Assembly: GCA_910574935.1 (NCBI GenBank)
Contig: CAJTCU010000005.1
Coordinates: 153,581 to 217,580, forward strand
Direction: 5' to 3'
Length of the DNA stretch: 64,000 nucleotides
Source of the DNA: Oscillospiraceae bacterium
GTDB lineage: Bacteria > Bacillota > Clostridia > Oscillospirales > Acutalibacteraceae
Shown: positions 51,930-60,867 of the stretch, in pieces
Numbering within the stretch: the first letter of the stretch is position 1
Layout: the number at the start of each line of letters is the position of its first letter
The notes under the pieces: model-generated
Seen by the model: only the letters and a program-made list of their open reading frames with translations
The model's database searches: none
Told to the model about the DNA's origin: nothing
Translations under genes and position numbers: made by a program

Positions 51930-52663
51930 AAGAAAAGCGTTTGTTAAAAGCCCTGGGCCAAGTGGATGCGGATTACATCGAAGAAGCCTCAGCCACTCAA
52001 CAGGCGAAAAGGCCCAGTTGGTTGAAACGGGGGGCCATCGCAGCTTGTTTATGCGTAGCTTTGTTAGCCGGAGTGCTTTTCAAAATTCCTGGTTCAGACG
52101 TTACCATTGCGCCGGGCTTTTTGGTAGTCACAGCGTATGCCGCTTCATCAGATGAAGAAATAACCATGCAGGAAGGTATAGAGTTGCCAACAGATTATAA
52201 GTGGAGCCTTGCTATGAGCAGCCGACCGGGACTTCCATTGAAACTATCCGCTACGGAATACGACGATTTAAGTTTTGAAGTATCAGTTGATGGCGGGACA
52301 TTGCTTTTTTGGGAGAGTAACAAAATAACATATTTAGGCTCGTCGTTCAACACTGGAAATGATACTACTGTATATTGGACTAACCTATCGCGAACAGGCG
52401 AGAGCGATTTTGAACGGTATATGGGAACTACGGCATATATCAATATCGTAATTTACGAGGGAGATAACATTGTTGGATATGCTGTTGTTGAAATATACAC
52501 AAATGACCTTGAAAATGAACCTGCACAGACTTACTCTGCCAAGTTGCTCAAGTCAGTATCTTTCCCAAAAGCTAATGGGGAATATCAAAAGATAACCGCT
52601 GAACATGTAGCGACGGAAATGGAACAAATCAAAAACGAAACACAAGCCGGACAGAGGTGGTAG
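51926..52663 (+). CDS. Single-pass membrane protein, probable anti-sigma partner
   Basis: 245 residues. Cytoplasmic N-terminus of about 35 residues (MKEKRLLKALGQVDADYIEEASATQQAKRPSWLKRG), one TM (AIAACLCVALLAGVLF), and an extracellular beta-rich part. The LLKALGQVDADYIEEA segment is a known start of proteins encoded after ECF sigma factors in Clostridia. Translationally coupled to the sigma gene. It has no DUF4179 motif that I recognise. The following 150 bases hold a frame (VGADVTDQSGNEHLGVIEFP) of unclear status. Confidence 0.75.
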   Translation: MKEKRLLKALGQVDADYIEEASATQQAKRPSWLKRGAIAACLCVALLAGVLFKIPGSDVTIAPGFLVVTAYAASSDEEITMQEGIELPTDYKWSLAMSSRPGLPLKLSATEYDDLSFEVSVDGGTLLFWESNKITYLGSSFNTGNDTTVYWTNLSRTGESDFERYMGTTAYINIVIYEGDNIVGYAVVEIYTNDLENEPAQTYSAKLLKSVSFPKANGEYQKITAEHVATEMEQIKNETQAGQRW

Positions 52664-52814
52664 GGGCCGATGTTACCGACCAGAGCGGCAACGAGCATCT
52701 TGGCGTTATCGAATTTCCTGTGCCGATCCTGTGGGGTTCACCGGAGATTATCAAGCAGATTAGGATGGTATTACTAAGAGAGACTACCGCAGAATGGTCT
52801 ATAAATAGAGTGAA

Positions 52815-52853
52815 CGGACAAGGCCCAACCGAGCCTTGTCCGCTTACTTTTTT
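52815..52853. terminator. Bidirectional terminator between two convergent operons
   Basis: CGGACAAGGC (52815-52824) pairs with GCCTTGTCCG (52833-52842), then TTACTTTTTT. It lies between the ECF operon (plus) and the LytTR/DUF6033 operon (minus). Confidence 0.85.
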
Positions 52854-52864
52854 GAGCGGGATAA

Positions 52865-53872
52865 TTACAACATCGCTCCGCCGCCCCAAACCTGGGACTG
52901 TGTGATCGCCAGGACAGTTTCCGTGGGAATACCGGCAATCTCGCTGCCGAAAATTTCCTGCAGATTTCCTCCCGTCAGCATGGAGGCAAGCTGGGATTTT
53001 GCCGCAGCGGAAGCGGCCAGTTGAGATGCTTGTATGTGGCGCTCAATCTGTTTTTCCACCGCCAGCTTCATAAACTCGGCGTGGCGGGCCATACGCAAAT
53101 CCCACCAGCTTTCTTCATCGTCAGAACCGCTCTTGGAGTAGGTGATCTCGCCGCCCGCGCTGGAGGAGCAGGCGTTGCAGATATTCCCGTCCTCCCCGAT
53201 GGCAACGGCCTGGGACATATCCCATGTACTACCGGGCATAATGGCCTCGTTCCGCGCCACGTCAAAAGCAAACCATGTGTCGATTTTGGCAAAAATCTCC
53301 TGGGCGTAGGCCGGGTCTTGCTCCATGCGCTCCTGCACCTTGGGATGGATGACCACAGCCTTGCTCCCAGCCGGGACGTTGCCCAGGGCGTGAATCTCCT
53401 TGGGAGCGGTAAACCTGCCGTCAATGGAGCCGTAGAAAGGATTAGCCCCGGTGGGCTGCCAATTTTCCAGCGTTTCCTTTGCTTTGTCCCCGTCCTGGTA
53501 CAACAGGTAATGAGGGTAGTCGTTCCTGGTGCGCCAATAGCCGCTGCTGGCATCAAAAACGTGGTAGTGGATGTTGGGATACTTGGCTTTCAGCATGGTT
53601 TCCAGAGAAGGGGCCTCTACCGCCTCCGTTCCTGCGGCCTGCACCTGTCCGCCGGAGCGAACCGCCAAATCCATCATCAGGCTGGTGGGCATCGCCGCCA
53701 TACCTGCCAGACCGCCCAGGCCAGTGGTGAACGTGTCGGCCCTGCTTCTGCTGGCCTGTGCCGCCATATCCATGAAGCTGCTGCCCTGCGTCCCGGTCTG
53801 CTTTGTTTTACGGGCCTTTGCGGGGGCGCTGTATGTCTGCGCCCCGTAACTCGGTTGAATCGTATTGCTCAT
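52865..53872 (-). CDS. DUF6033-like protein, distal gene of a LytTR operon
   Basis: 335 residues, no signal peptide. The N-terminus SYGAQTYSAPAKARKTKQTGTQGSSFMDMAAQASRSRADTF shares a short motif (SSFxDMAxxxxR) with the neighbouring 53894 gene. The central part has NIHYHVFDASSGYWRTRNDYP and a Cys-pair motif NICNACSSSAGGEITYS. I recall this pattern as DUF6033; that is not proven here. Function unknown. The C-terminus is Ala/Gln-rich and may form a helix. It is the fourth gene of an operon of four minus-strand genes. Confidence 0.65.
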   Translation of the reverse strand: MSNTIQPSYGAQTYSAPAKARKTKQTGTQGSSFMDMAAQASRSRADTFTTGLGGLAGMAAMPTSLMMDLAVRSGGQVQAAGTEAVEAPSLETMLKAKYPNIHYHVFDASSGYWRTRNDYPHYLLYQDGDKAKETLENWQPTGANPFYGSIDGRFTAPKEIHALGNVPAGSKAVVIHPKVQERMEQDPAYAQEIFAKIDTWFAFDVARNEAIMPGSTWDMSQAVAIGEDGNICNACSSSAGGEITYSKSGSDDEESWWDLRMARHAEFMKLAVEKQIERHIQASQLAASAAAKSQLASMLTGGNLQEIFGSEIAGIPTETVLAITQSQVWGGGAML

Positions 53873-53893
53873 TGTATCACCCTTCCTGTTTCA

Positions 53894-54670
53894 TTACATA
53901 TTGAGGAAAAACATATTTGCTCCTGCCGGTAAAGAAATCTCCGGCGTGACGGTAGGTGCAGATACCATCCGCGTTTTCAGCAGATCACCGATATTGGAAA
54001 AAGATTTTTCCAATGCCTCCGCCGCTGCGGTACGCTCCCACATGGCCCTGCGCTGTGCCGCGGCTGCTGCCGCCTGTTCCTGATACTGCCGCTGCTGTTC
54101 CGCTTTTTTCTTTGCCTTTTCTGCGTTGATCCTGTTTACCTCGGCCACGCGCTCCGGGGAATCGCTGCACCCACAAATATAAGTCACGGTTCCGTCCTCA
54201 TGGACTACCACTCCGCAAGGCTCAAAAACCAAGCCCTGTGCGGCACAAATCGCATTTCCTTGGGGAATAACAGTGTTGAAAAAATAGTCGATTTTTTGCT
54301 CATAATAAAGTGCTTTTTTCACGTCACCCGCCATTTCCTCCAAAATATCGGGGGCGATTACAACATCGTTGCCGCTCATGCGCTTGCCCGCTTTTTCGAG
54401 ACTTGCCTGATCCTTCCCAATGCTCTCGATTGTCACCCGCCCATATTTCTTTTTCAAATGCTCCAGATAGGCGTCAACATTCGACGCTTCATCCGTTTCG
54501 GAAACTTCCGGCTTACCACTGATTTCCAGTACATCAGCCGTGCCTCTGCCAACCCTCGAAGCCATATCCAGAAAACTGGAAGTCCGTGCCGCCGCACTCC
54601 GAACGGTGCGGTTTTCGGGCAGAGGGCTATACATCCTGTTTAAATATCTACAATCAATCATGCCGCTCAT
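53894..54670 (-). CDS. DUF6033-like protein, paralogue of the 52865 gene
   Basis: 258 residues. SSFLDMASRVGRGTADVLEISG parallels SSFMDMAAQASR in the neighbour. It has a central ISGKPEV...YLEHLKKKYGRVTIESIGKD segment, CGVVVHEDGTVTYICGCSDSPERV (Cys cluster), and an Ala/Gln-rich helical C-terminus (QQRQYQEQAAAAAAQRRAMWERTAAAEALEKSF). It overlaps the kinase gene by four bases (ATGA), so it depends on the regulators for expression. Function unknown. Confidence 0.65.
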   Translation of the reverse strand: MSGMIDCRYLNRMYSPLPENRTVRSAAARTSSFLDMASRVGRGTADVLEISGKPEVSETDEASNVDAYLEHLKKKYGRVTIESIGKDQASLEKAGKRMSGNDVVIAPDILEEMAGDVKKALYYEQKIDYFFNTVIPQGNAICAAQGLVFEPCGVVVHEDGTVTYICGCSDSPERVAEVNRINAEKAKKKAEQQRQYQEQAAAAAAQRRAMWERTAAAEALEKSFSNIGDLLKTRMVSAPTVTPEISLPAGANMFFLNM

Positions 54671-56046
54671 AAACTGCTCCTTTCCTGCAATAGAACCGTT
54701 GCGGAAAATTCCCGTTGATTTGTTCTCAATTCCAACTCTCCCATATACTTCTCCGCCTCCCGGCGCACGTTGGCAAGGCCGATCCCGTGCATGGAGGCGT
54801 CCTCCTGTTTCGTTGTGACAGGCAAACCGTCTTGCCCGAATACCACCTCACTCGCGAAAGAGTTTTTGACCTCTATCAGAAAGAAACGTCCTTTTCTTGT
54901 TCCAGTCAGTACAATAAACCGTTCATCCTCGCCCACCTTCTCGCAAGCCTCCACCGCATTTTGCAGAAGATTTTGAAGGATGATACCCACATCAAAGGCA
55001 TCATAGGCTCCCGGATCGGGGTAATGGAACTCCACCTGGAAACGGATGCCCAGGTCAAGACTCCGCCGCCGTATCTCGTTGACGATCACATCCGTGACCG
55101 GGTTGCCCGTTTGGAGCGTCAGCTCAAAGCCGCTCATGCTCTCGTTCATTTTGGCGATATAGTCCTCCAGGCTGGTATATTCGCCGCTCTGCGCCAGACC
55201 CTTGATGTTGGTCAGATGGCCCCGCATCTCGTGTTTCAGCCCACGGATGCGGGCGTAGAACTGTTCCGCCTCATGGATACGCGCCCGGATCGCCTGTGTC
55301 TGCTGGTACTCCATATAGTGTGCGGCCTGTTCCTCCCGGAGCGCGGCCATACTTTGCTGAAAAGCGATGGTCAGATAGGCCCCGGTGTAGAACAGCAGGG
55401 CCAGTACCGGCACTACCGCCAAAAACGCCGGGTGGCGCTCGTAGAGCTGGAGCAGAACGCCGTCCTTGAACTCAATCAGCAGCCGGGAGATTACCTGTCC
55501 GAACAGAATCCCCGCTGTTGGCACCAGGGAGAGATAGCACAGCTCCCGCCAATGGAGCGTCATTTTCTGCTTTCGCATTTGACGCTGGAGGGCATAGAGC
55601 ATGACGGCCAGCATGGAAGCGTGGGACAGCAGGAACAGCATAACCAGCAGGGCTGCGCGGAGAAAGACTGCCTCCGGCGGTTCCAGGCGGTAGGGGACTG
55701 ACCGCTCCACGATGAAATACAGACTTTGCACCATCAGGCCGCTGGAAATTCTGGCGTTGAAGTAGAGCAGCGTCAGAAGGAACACGGACGGCTTTCCCAG
55801 GCCGATCCACTTGGATACCACCAGCAGAATTGCCATCAGGATCAGCCCAAAAGAGCCTTGGGGCAACGCCGCCCGATTGCAGACGATCTCAAACAGAATG
55901 TAGACGAAAAAAACAAGGAATAGCCCGCACCGCCGTTTGTCCTGGGGAACGAAAGGCCGGAAGAAGGCGGTGAGCAGGGCAGCGTATGTTAATCCCACCC
56001 CAGCGGAAAACACCTGGTTGAATATCCGAAACCCTGTCTCGCTCAT
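54667..56046 (-). CDS. GHKL-type sensor histidine kinase (AgrC-like)
   Basis: 459 residues. The N-terminal half has about six TM helices (to residue 215). The cytoplasmic part has an H-box IRGLKHEMRGHLTNIKGLAQ, an N-box IILQNLLQNAVEACEK and a G-box MHGIGLANVRREAEKY, typical of AgrC-like GHKL kinases without HisKA domain. AgrC-type kinases detect peptides or metabolites outside the cell. It overlaps the LytTR regulator by four bases. No peptide precursor gene (agrD-like) was found. Confidence 0.9.
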   Translation of the reverse strand: MSETGFRIFNQVFSAGVGLTYAALLTAFFRPFVPQDKRRCGLFLVFFVYILFEIVCNRAALPQGSFGLILMAILLVVSKWIGLGKPSVFLLTLLYFNARISSGLMVQSLYFIVERSVPYRLEPPEAVFLRAALLVMLFLLSHASMLAVMLYALQRQMRKQKMTLHWRELCYLSLVPTAGILFGQVISRLLIEFKDGVLLQLYERHPAFLAVVPVLALLFYTGAYLTIAFQQSMAALREEQAAHYMEYQQTQAIRARIHEAEQFYARIRGLKHEMRGHLTNIKGLAQSGEYTSLEDYIAKMNESMSGFELTLQTGNPVTDVIVNEIRRRSLDLGIRFQVEFHYPDPGAYDAFDVGIILQNLLQNAVEACEKVGEDERFIVLTGTRKGRFFLIEVKNSFASEVVFGQDGLPVTTKQEDASMHGIGLANVRREAEKYMGELELRTNQREFSATVLLQERSSL

Positions 56047-56768
56047 AGGCCAGCCCCCCTTTTCACAAAGCGGAGGTAGGCTTTCACGAAGTCCTGGTAC
56101 TTGTATTTGGAGATCAACAGCTTTTCTCCGTTGGTCAGCGTCAGCTCCGTCTTGCTGTACCCCTCCACATAGGCGAGATTGACAAGATACCCCTTGTGGA
56201 CACGGAAGAACTGATCGCCCAGCTCCGCTTCCAAGTCCCGGATTTTCGCGTAGCAGGAAAATTCCCCATCTTTCAGACGCAGCATAACCTTGTGATTACT
56301 GCTTTCGATGTAGTAAATGCTGTCCAGCGGTACGGTTCGGCTTGTGCCAGCAGATTGAAGCGTGAGCGCGTGGGAAAGCTGCGGCTGAACACGGCCCGCC
56401 TCGATCTGTTCCACGGCGCGGGCAAAGACCTGGGCAAACTTTTCCTCATCCACCGGCTTCAGCAGATATTGGAACGCCCCCACGTCAAAGGCGTCGAACA
56501 CATACCGCTCATAGCCGGTCACAAAGATAATGACCGGTTGTGCGGCAGAATTGCTCTCCCTGATCTGACGGGCCAGCGCCATGCCGTCCAATCCGGCAGC
56601 GTTCAGCTCAATGTCCAGAAAGAGCAGGTCAACTCCCCGGTGGTCTGCGAGACAGTCACCGGCAGAAGCGTACTCCACGACCTCACAGGGGCAGTCCTGC
56701 ACCCGGATCAGGGACGCGAGGTAGGCGCGGGTGGGGGCTTCATCATCACAAATTGCTATTCTTATCAT
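56043..56768 (-). CDS. LytTR-type response regulator (AgrA-like)
   Basis: 241 residues. Receiver domain: IAICDDEAPTRAYL (acidic pocket), phospho-acceptor DLLFLDIEL at about 50-55, and LLKPVDEEKF (conserved Lys). The LytTR DNA-binding domain spans from about 140 (TVPLDSIYYIESSNHKVMLRL ... FFRVHKGYLVNLAYVEGYSKTELTLTNGEKLLISKYKYQDF). It is first in the operon RR-HK-DUF6033-DUF6033. LytTR proteins bind repeated TAC-like direct repeats; none was identified upstream. Confidence 0.93.
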   Translation of the reverse strand: MIRIAICDDEAPTRAYLASLIRVQDCPCEVVEYASAGDCLADHRGVDLLFLDIELNAAGLDGMALARQIRESNSAAQPVIIFVTGYERYVFDAFDVGAFQYLLKPVDEEKFAQVFARAVEQIEAGRVQPQLSHALTLQSAGTSRTVPLDSIYYIESSNHKVMLRLKDGEFSCYAKIRDLEAELGDQFFRVHKGYLVNLAYVEGYSKTELTLTNGEKLLISKYKYQDFVKAYLRFVKRGAGL

Positions 56769-56893
56769 GGCGATATTCCTCTACCTGTTTATTCGTTCAA
56801 ATGGCTGTCAGGGTAAGCCCGGTTGACGTGACTGGACGGTTTAATAGCGTAACTGGACAGCACAGCTTATCTCTGACATTATATCATAAATCA

Positions 56894-56923
56894 TTACGCC
56901 GTCCCAAACCTGGAACGGCGTAA
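56894..56923 (-). terminator. Hairpin between the HTH gene and the LytTR promoter region
   Basis: TTACGCCGT (56894-56902) pairs with ACGGCGTAA (56915-56923), 12-base loop. It lies 65 bases after the stop of the minus-strand HTH gene and lacks a long T-run. Confidence 0.6.
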
Positions 56924-56987
56924 CGATAGGAAATTTCCCCAAAAGCGCAAAAAATAGAAGCCGCTCTGCGTTCTCGCAAAGCGACCT

Positions 56988-57311
56988 CTATTCGTTTTCA
57001 ATAGCCCCATCTAATGCTCCCTCAATGACCGGCAGATGTTCTTCTGGACATATCATCACCTTGCGGCTGATGCGTTGGCGCTGGTCGTTTTCCTCCCCTG
57101 CGGCAAGCTGGTTGAAATACTTTGCGGCGGGAAGATTGGAAATTTGAATGAGCTGTATTATGACTGGCAGCGCCGGTATGATGTGGTTGTTCTCAATGTT
57201 GATAAGATAGACCGTCGATATACCCGCCATTTCAGCGGCCTTTTGCCTGGACAGCCGCCGCTTTTTTCTCGCCGCCTTGACATCCTCCCCAAAGGGTTCA
57301 AAACCGGACAA
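56988..57311 (-). CDS. XRE-type HTH regulator, uncertain start
   Basis: 107 residues with an XRE helix-turn-helix (VKAARKKRRLSRQKAAEMAGISTVYLINIENNHIIPALPVIIQLIQI), followed by PAAKYFNQLAAGEEND and an RKVMICPEEHL segment. The frame has only a TTG at 57311; an ATG at 57329 (MANIQDCP) precedes it in another frame. Either the true start is TTG, or a one-base indel near 57300 broke an originally longer protein. Its divergent neighbour is the VanR-like regulator at 57523. Confidence 0.65.
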   Translation of the reverse strand: MSGFEPFGEDVKAARKKRRLSRQKAAEMAGISTVYLINIENNHIIPALPVIIQLIQISNLPAAKYFNQLAAGEENDQRQRISRKVMICPEEHLPVIEGALDGAIENE

Positions 57312-57470
57312 TCCTGAATGTTAGCCATATTGTATCACCCACCTATATTGTATACTTTACTTTTTGACTTGGAAACAAAGTATACAGAGCAGGTTATAAT
57401 CTTTATTGTTTGCATTTTGACGCTTGATTACTCTTGCCGGAGCATTTATAATTTTGAAAAAGTCCAAAAT

Positions 57471-57489
57471 TTCATACCCATTCCACATT
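57471..57489 (+). promoter_or_regulatory. Operator-like element, site 1
   Basis: TTCATACCCATTCCACATT at 57471-57489, followed four bases later by TGCTA. An identical 19-mer with the same TGCTA spacing precedes the permease gene (59340-59358), and a related form precedes 61781. The half-sites TTCATA and TTCCAC are ten bases apart, as for OmpR-type regulators, so autoregulation by the adjacent response regulator is likely. Confidence 0.7.
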
Positions 57490-57522
57490 CCCATGCTACA
57501 CTGTTCCCAAGGAGGTGCTACA

Positions 57523-58188
57523 ATGGCAATATTATTAATTGTTGAGGACGATCGCAAGACCAACGATGCGATTTGTGAATACCTAAAGCCCGCAGGTCAC
57601 AAGGTTATCCCGGCTTATGACGGTGTGGAGGCAATACAGCTTTTCCGTGAGAACAACATTGACCTTGTTGTGCTGGACATTATGCTGCCCCATGTCAGCG
57701 GCCTGTCCATTCTGCATGAGATACGGCGGACAAACACAACGCCCATTCTGATGCTTACAGCTCTTGAGGACGAATATACCCAAGTCAGAAGTTTTGACGA
57801 GCAGGCCGACGACTACATGACAAAGCCCTTTTCTATGGTATTGCTGGGGAGGCGGATCACCGCCCTTTTGCGTCGAAGCGGGCAGGCCCCGTTACCCCAA
57901 ACAATCACCTTTGGGGACGTGACTGTTGATTTCTCAGGCTACACCGCCAACGACAGCGCCGGGAAAATCGACATCATGCCAAAGGAAATTGATTTGCTCC
58001 GGCTGCTGGTGGAACATAAAGGACTGGTGCTGACCCGCTCGCAGATTTTGGACGAACTGTGGGGCGCTGACTATCCGATCATCGACCGAACCGTGGACAC
58101 CTACATCAAAAATCTGCGAAAGAAATTGCGGCTTGACTGTATCGTGACGGTCAAGGGTATCGGCTACAAATACGAGGTACAGCCATGA
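57523..58188 (+). CDS. OmpR-family response regulator (VanR-like)
   Basis: 221 residues. Receiver: LLIVEDDRKTNDAICEYL, phospho-acceptor Asp in LVVLDIMLPHVSG near 53, Lys in DYMTKPFS near 102. The winged-helix DNA-binding domain (residues 125-221) ends GKIDIMPKEIDLLRLLVEHKGLVLTRSQILDELWG ... IIDRTVDTYIKNLRKKL. The start at 57523 is set by AAGGAGGTG; an upstream ATG at 57424 is not used. It overlaps the kinase gene by four bases. Confidence 0.95.
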   Translation: MAILLIVEDDRKTNDAICEYLKPAGHKVIPAYDGVEAIQLFRENNIDLVVLDIMLPHVSGLSILHEIRRTNTTPILMLTALEDEYTQVRSFDEQADDYMTKPFSMVLLGRRITALLRRSGQAPLPQTITFGDVTVDFSGYTANDSAGKIDIMPKEIDLLRLLVEHKGLVLTRSQILDELWGADYPIIDRTVDTYIKNLRKKLRLDCIVTVKGIGYKYEVQP

Positions 58189-59282
58189 AACGATTAAAAC
58201 TGTTTCCGAAAATCTTTCTCTATACCATGAGCATCATGCTCCTTGTCGTTGTTGTCACGCATGGGCTGATCTACCTGCTTGCCCCACGGATGCAGTTTGC
58301 GGTGAGTACCCAAGATGATGTTGTTGTCAGCATCCGGCAGGAGCAGTTTGTGACCGAGGCAGTAGAGAAGGCCCTGCCGATTTCTTTAAGCTGTTCCCTG
58401 CTGATCTCTGTTGTCTGTTCCCTCCTGTTTTCCAAAGCGATTGCCGACCCCATCAAGAAAATTTCTGCGTCAACCAAGCAGATGATGAAATTAGACCATG
58501 GAGCAAGCTGCCCTATCCATACAAAGGATGAAATTGGTACACTGGCGCAGAACGTCAATGATCTGTACTCTAATCTGCTGTCTACCATTGAACATTTAGA
58601 ACGGGAAAAAGACGCTGTGCGTGATATGGAGCGGGCCAAGGTTGACTTTCTGCGGGCGGCGTCCCATGAACTGAAAACCCCTGTGACCGCCTTGAACGCC
58701 ACCCTGGAAAACATGATTTTGGGCGTGGGGAAATATCAGGACTATGCTACCTATCTCCCGGAGTGCAAAGAAATGGTCGAGCAGCTTTCCGGGATGATAC
58801 ATGAGATTTTGGAAACCTCCAAACTGAATTTGACCGCCGAACTGCCAAAGCAGATTGATGTGTCTGAACTGCTGGCGGAACTATGTGAACCCTACCAACT
58901 GATTGCGGCGGCACATCAAATTACGTTCTCTCTTGACCTGCCGGAGCAGTTTTCCGCCGCGCTGCCTGTCGGCCCGTTCAGTAAGGCGCTGTCTAATATC
59001 CTCGCAAATGCTGTTGCGTATACGGAGGCCGGGAAAAGTGTTTCCGTCTATATGGAGGGGCGCAGCATTGCGGTCGAAAATGAGTGTAAGCCAATCCCTG
59101 ATGATGAAATCCGTCGTCTGTTTGAACCGTTTTACCGTCCAGACTTCTCCCGGAGCCGAGAGAGCGGAGGCAACGGCCTGGGCCTCTATATCGTGGACAC
59201 ACTTTTGGCCTCTATGGACATTCCTTATTCTTTTAAGCCAATGAAGTCCCCGCCTGGGATGTGTTTCTCAATTCAGCTATAA
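58185..59282 (+). CDS. Sensor histidine kinase (VanS-like)
   Basis: 365 residues. Two TM helices (FPKIFLYTMSIMLLVVVVTHGLIYLLA and PISLSCSLLISVVCSLLFSKAI) flank a short extracellular loop, followed by HAMP (ADPIKKISASTKQMMKL). HisKA H-box: AASHELKTPVTALNATLENM (His near 157). N-box: ALSNILANAVAYTEAG; G-box: GGNGLGLYIVDTLLASM. With its regulator it should sense cell-envelope antibiotics and control the FtsX-like ABC transporter that follows. Confidence 0.94.
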   Translation: MKRLKLFPKIFLYTMSIMLLVVVVTHGLIYLLAPRMQFAVSTQDDVVVSIRQEQFVTEAVEKALPISLSCSLLISVVCSLLFSKAIADPIKKISASTKQMMKLDHGASCPIHTKDEIGTLAQNVNDLYSNLLSTIEHLEREKDAVRDMERAKVDFLRAASHELKTPVTALNATLENMILGVGKYQDYATYLPECKEMVEQLSGMIHEILETSKLNLTAELPKQIDVSELLAELCEPYQLIAAAHQITFSLDLPEQFSAALPVGPFSKALSNILANAVAYTEAGKSVSVYMEGRSIAVENECKPIPDDEIRRLFEPFYRPDFSRSRESGGNGLGLYIVDTLLASMDIPYSFKPMKSPPGMCFSIQL

Positions 59283-59339
59283 ATTCGGAAAACTCCCCGG
59301 CTGGGGAGTTTTTCATTTCTACCATAATTCCATATACGT

Positions 59340-59358
59340 TTCATACCCATTCCACATT
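59340..59358 (+). promoter_or_regulatory. Operator-like element, site 2
   Basis: TTCATACCCATTCCACATT, identical to site 1, then TGCTA four bases later, 59 bases before the permease start. Between the kinase stop and this site a hairpin (ACTCCCC.GG/CC.GGGGAGT, 59292-59309) with TTTTTC forms a terminator, so the transporter genes have their own promoter here. Confidence 0.75.
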
Positions 59359-59417
59359 GGGGTGCTATTCTACGGGTGCGTTCAGAAGAACAGCACAACG
59401 ATATGGAGGTATCGACC

Positions 59418-60854
59418 ATGAGCATTTTCAAAAGGGCGTTTCTATACGTCACGCGAAAACGGGGGAAAACCATTCTCCTGTTCGCCATCCTGCTGATTAT
59501 GGCAACCTTTGTCCTGACGGGCCTTTCTATCTGGAAAGCGTCGGAGGCCGCACAGCTTGACCTGCGGCAGAGCTTGGGCGGCGAATTTGACGTTTTCGTG
59601 GATTGGAGCAACAGCCCCTATGTAGTGAAAGAACCCGTCAAAGACGAAGTGGACGAGGAAACCGGCAAAACATCAAGCAGCTTTCTCATGTACTCCACCG
59701 TACAATTTACCCCGGAAAATATTGCGGCCATCAAGGGCGTTTCCGGCGTAAAGTATTGCAGCGCAAGGCAGGACAATCTTTTGCCGTTTGATGGGCTTTC
59801 CCTGTTTCCCGGAACAATCTCAACCGACGCAAAATATCAGGGATATACAAAGGCCCTGGGCGTCTGCAACACGGAAGGTGATGAACTTTTCACCACCGGC
59901 ACACTGACGCTGGCAGAGGGACGGCATATTACCACCGACGATACCCATGTGGCAATCATCAGCCAGGACTTGGCGGAGAGAAACGAGTTGAAGGTTGGGG
60001 ATTATCTCACTGCCCACAGTTATAGCGTGCAAGAACAGAACTTTACCGGGCAGGAAATCAAGGTGCAGATTATCGGACTGTTTACCCCTCATGCGGTGGA
60101 GCAGTTTGGGGAAACCGTCACCACCTACGACAAAATCCAGAACCGTGTATTTGTGGATTTGCAGACCTCAAAGAAATTGGACGGCGGAGAAATCAACTAC
60201 GGCTTTTCCGCACTCCACGTTACCATAGACGACCCGCAGGACATGGCGCGGGTGGTGGCCGATGTCAAGGCCCTGCCGGGTATCGACTGGAAGGCCTTTA
60301 CTGTGGAAGTGGACAATGAAACTTACGAAAACGCCGCCGCTCCGCTGGCTACGCTGAATGAGTTGGTCGTGACCCTGCTGGTGGTGATTATCGTTGTCAG
60401 CGCCATCATTCTGGCCCTGATATTGACCCTTTGGACAAAGACCCGCATCCATGAGATCGGCGTATTCCTGTCCATGGGTATCAGGAAATCAGCCATCATT
60501 GGGCAGTATTTGATTGAGGTGCTGCTGATTGCCGTCCTCGCCTTTGGCCTGTCCTATTTCACCAGCAACGCCATAGCGGGACAGATTGGCAACCACCTGT
60601 TGGAGCAGAGTATGCAGACCGAGCCGGAGGACGATAACGATGTTGTAACTGCCGCCGCTGCGGTTGATGTGGGCGCGGATAATCTGCTTCAAAAGCCCCT
60701 GCCTACGGAGAGCGGCATCCAAGTGTCCGTTGGGCTGGACAACCTTGCACAACTCTACCTGATCGGCCTTGCCATTGTCATTGTGGCTGTCAGCGCATCG
60801 TCTATCACGGTCATGCGGCTGAAACCCCGTGAAATCCTGTCAAGAATGAGCTGA
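59418..60854 (+). CDS. FtsX-family ABC transporter permease
   Basis: 478 residues. TM1 at about 16-38 (TILLFAILLIMATFVLTGLSI), a long extracellular MacB-like domain (about 45-295), and three TM helices at the C-terminal end (LVVTLLVVIIVVSAIILALIL, YLIEVLLIAVLAFGLSYF, LYLIGLAIVIVAVSASSITVMRLKP). This is the four-TM MacB/FtsX arrangement. It likely exports or removes a peptide or antibiotic from the membrane together with the ATPase downstream. Start ATG 59418 follows GGAGG. Confidence 0.92.
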   Translation: MSIFKRAFLYVTRKRGKTILLFAILLIMATFVLTGLSIWKASEAAQLDLRQSLGGEFDVFVDWSNSPYVVKEPVKDEVDEETGKTSSSFLMYSTVQFTPENIAAIKGVSGVKYCSARQDNLLPFDGLSLFPGTISTDAKYQGYTKALGVCNTEGDELFTTGTLTLAEGRHITTDDTHVAIISQDLAERNELKVGDYLTAHSYSVQEQNFTGQEIKVQIIGLFTPHAVEQFGETVTTYDKIQNRVFVDLQTSKKLDGGEINYGFSALHVTIDDPQDMARVVADVKALPGIDWKAFTVEVDNETYENAAAPLATLNELVVTLLVVIIVVSAIILALILTLWTKTRIHEIGVFLSMGIRKSAIIGQYLIEVLLIAVLAFGLSYFTSNAIAGQIGNHLLEQSMQTEPEDDNDVVTAAAAVDVGADNLLQKPLPTESGIQVSVGLDNLAQLYLIGLAIVIVAVSASSITVMRLKPREILSRMS

Positions 60855-60867
60855 AGGAGGGACTATC

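Noticed and set aside
52672-52905. Frame with ADVTDQSGNEHLGVIEFPVP
   Set aside because: It runs into the terminator stem at 52815 and the next operon. Possibly a remnant, but no family was recognised, so not listed as a gene.
57424-57522. Longer N-terminus for the VanR-like regulator
   Set aside because: It would include the operator-like element and the ribosome binding site; receiver homology begins at 57523.
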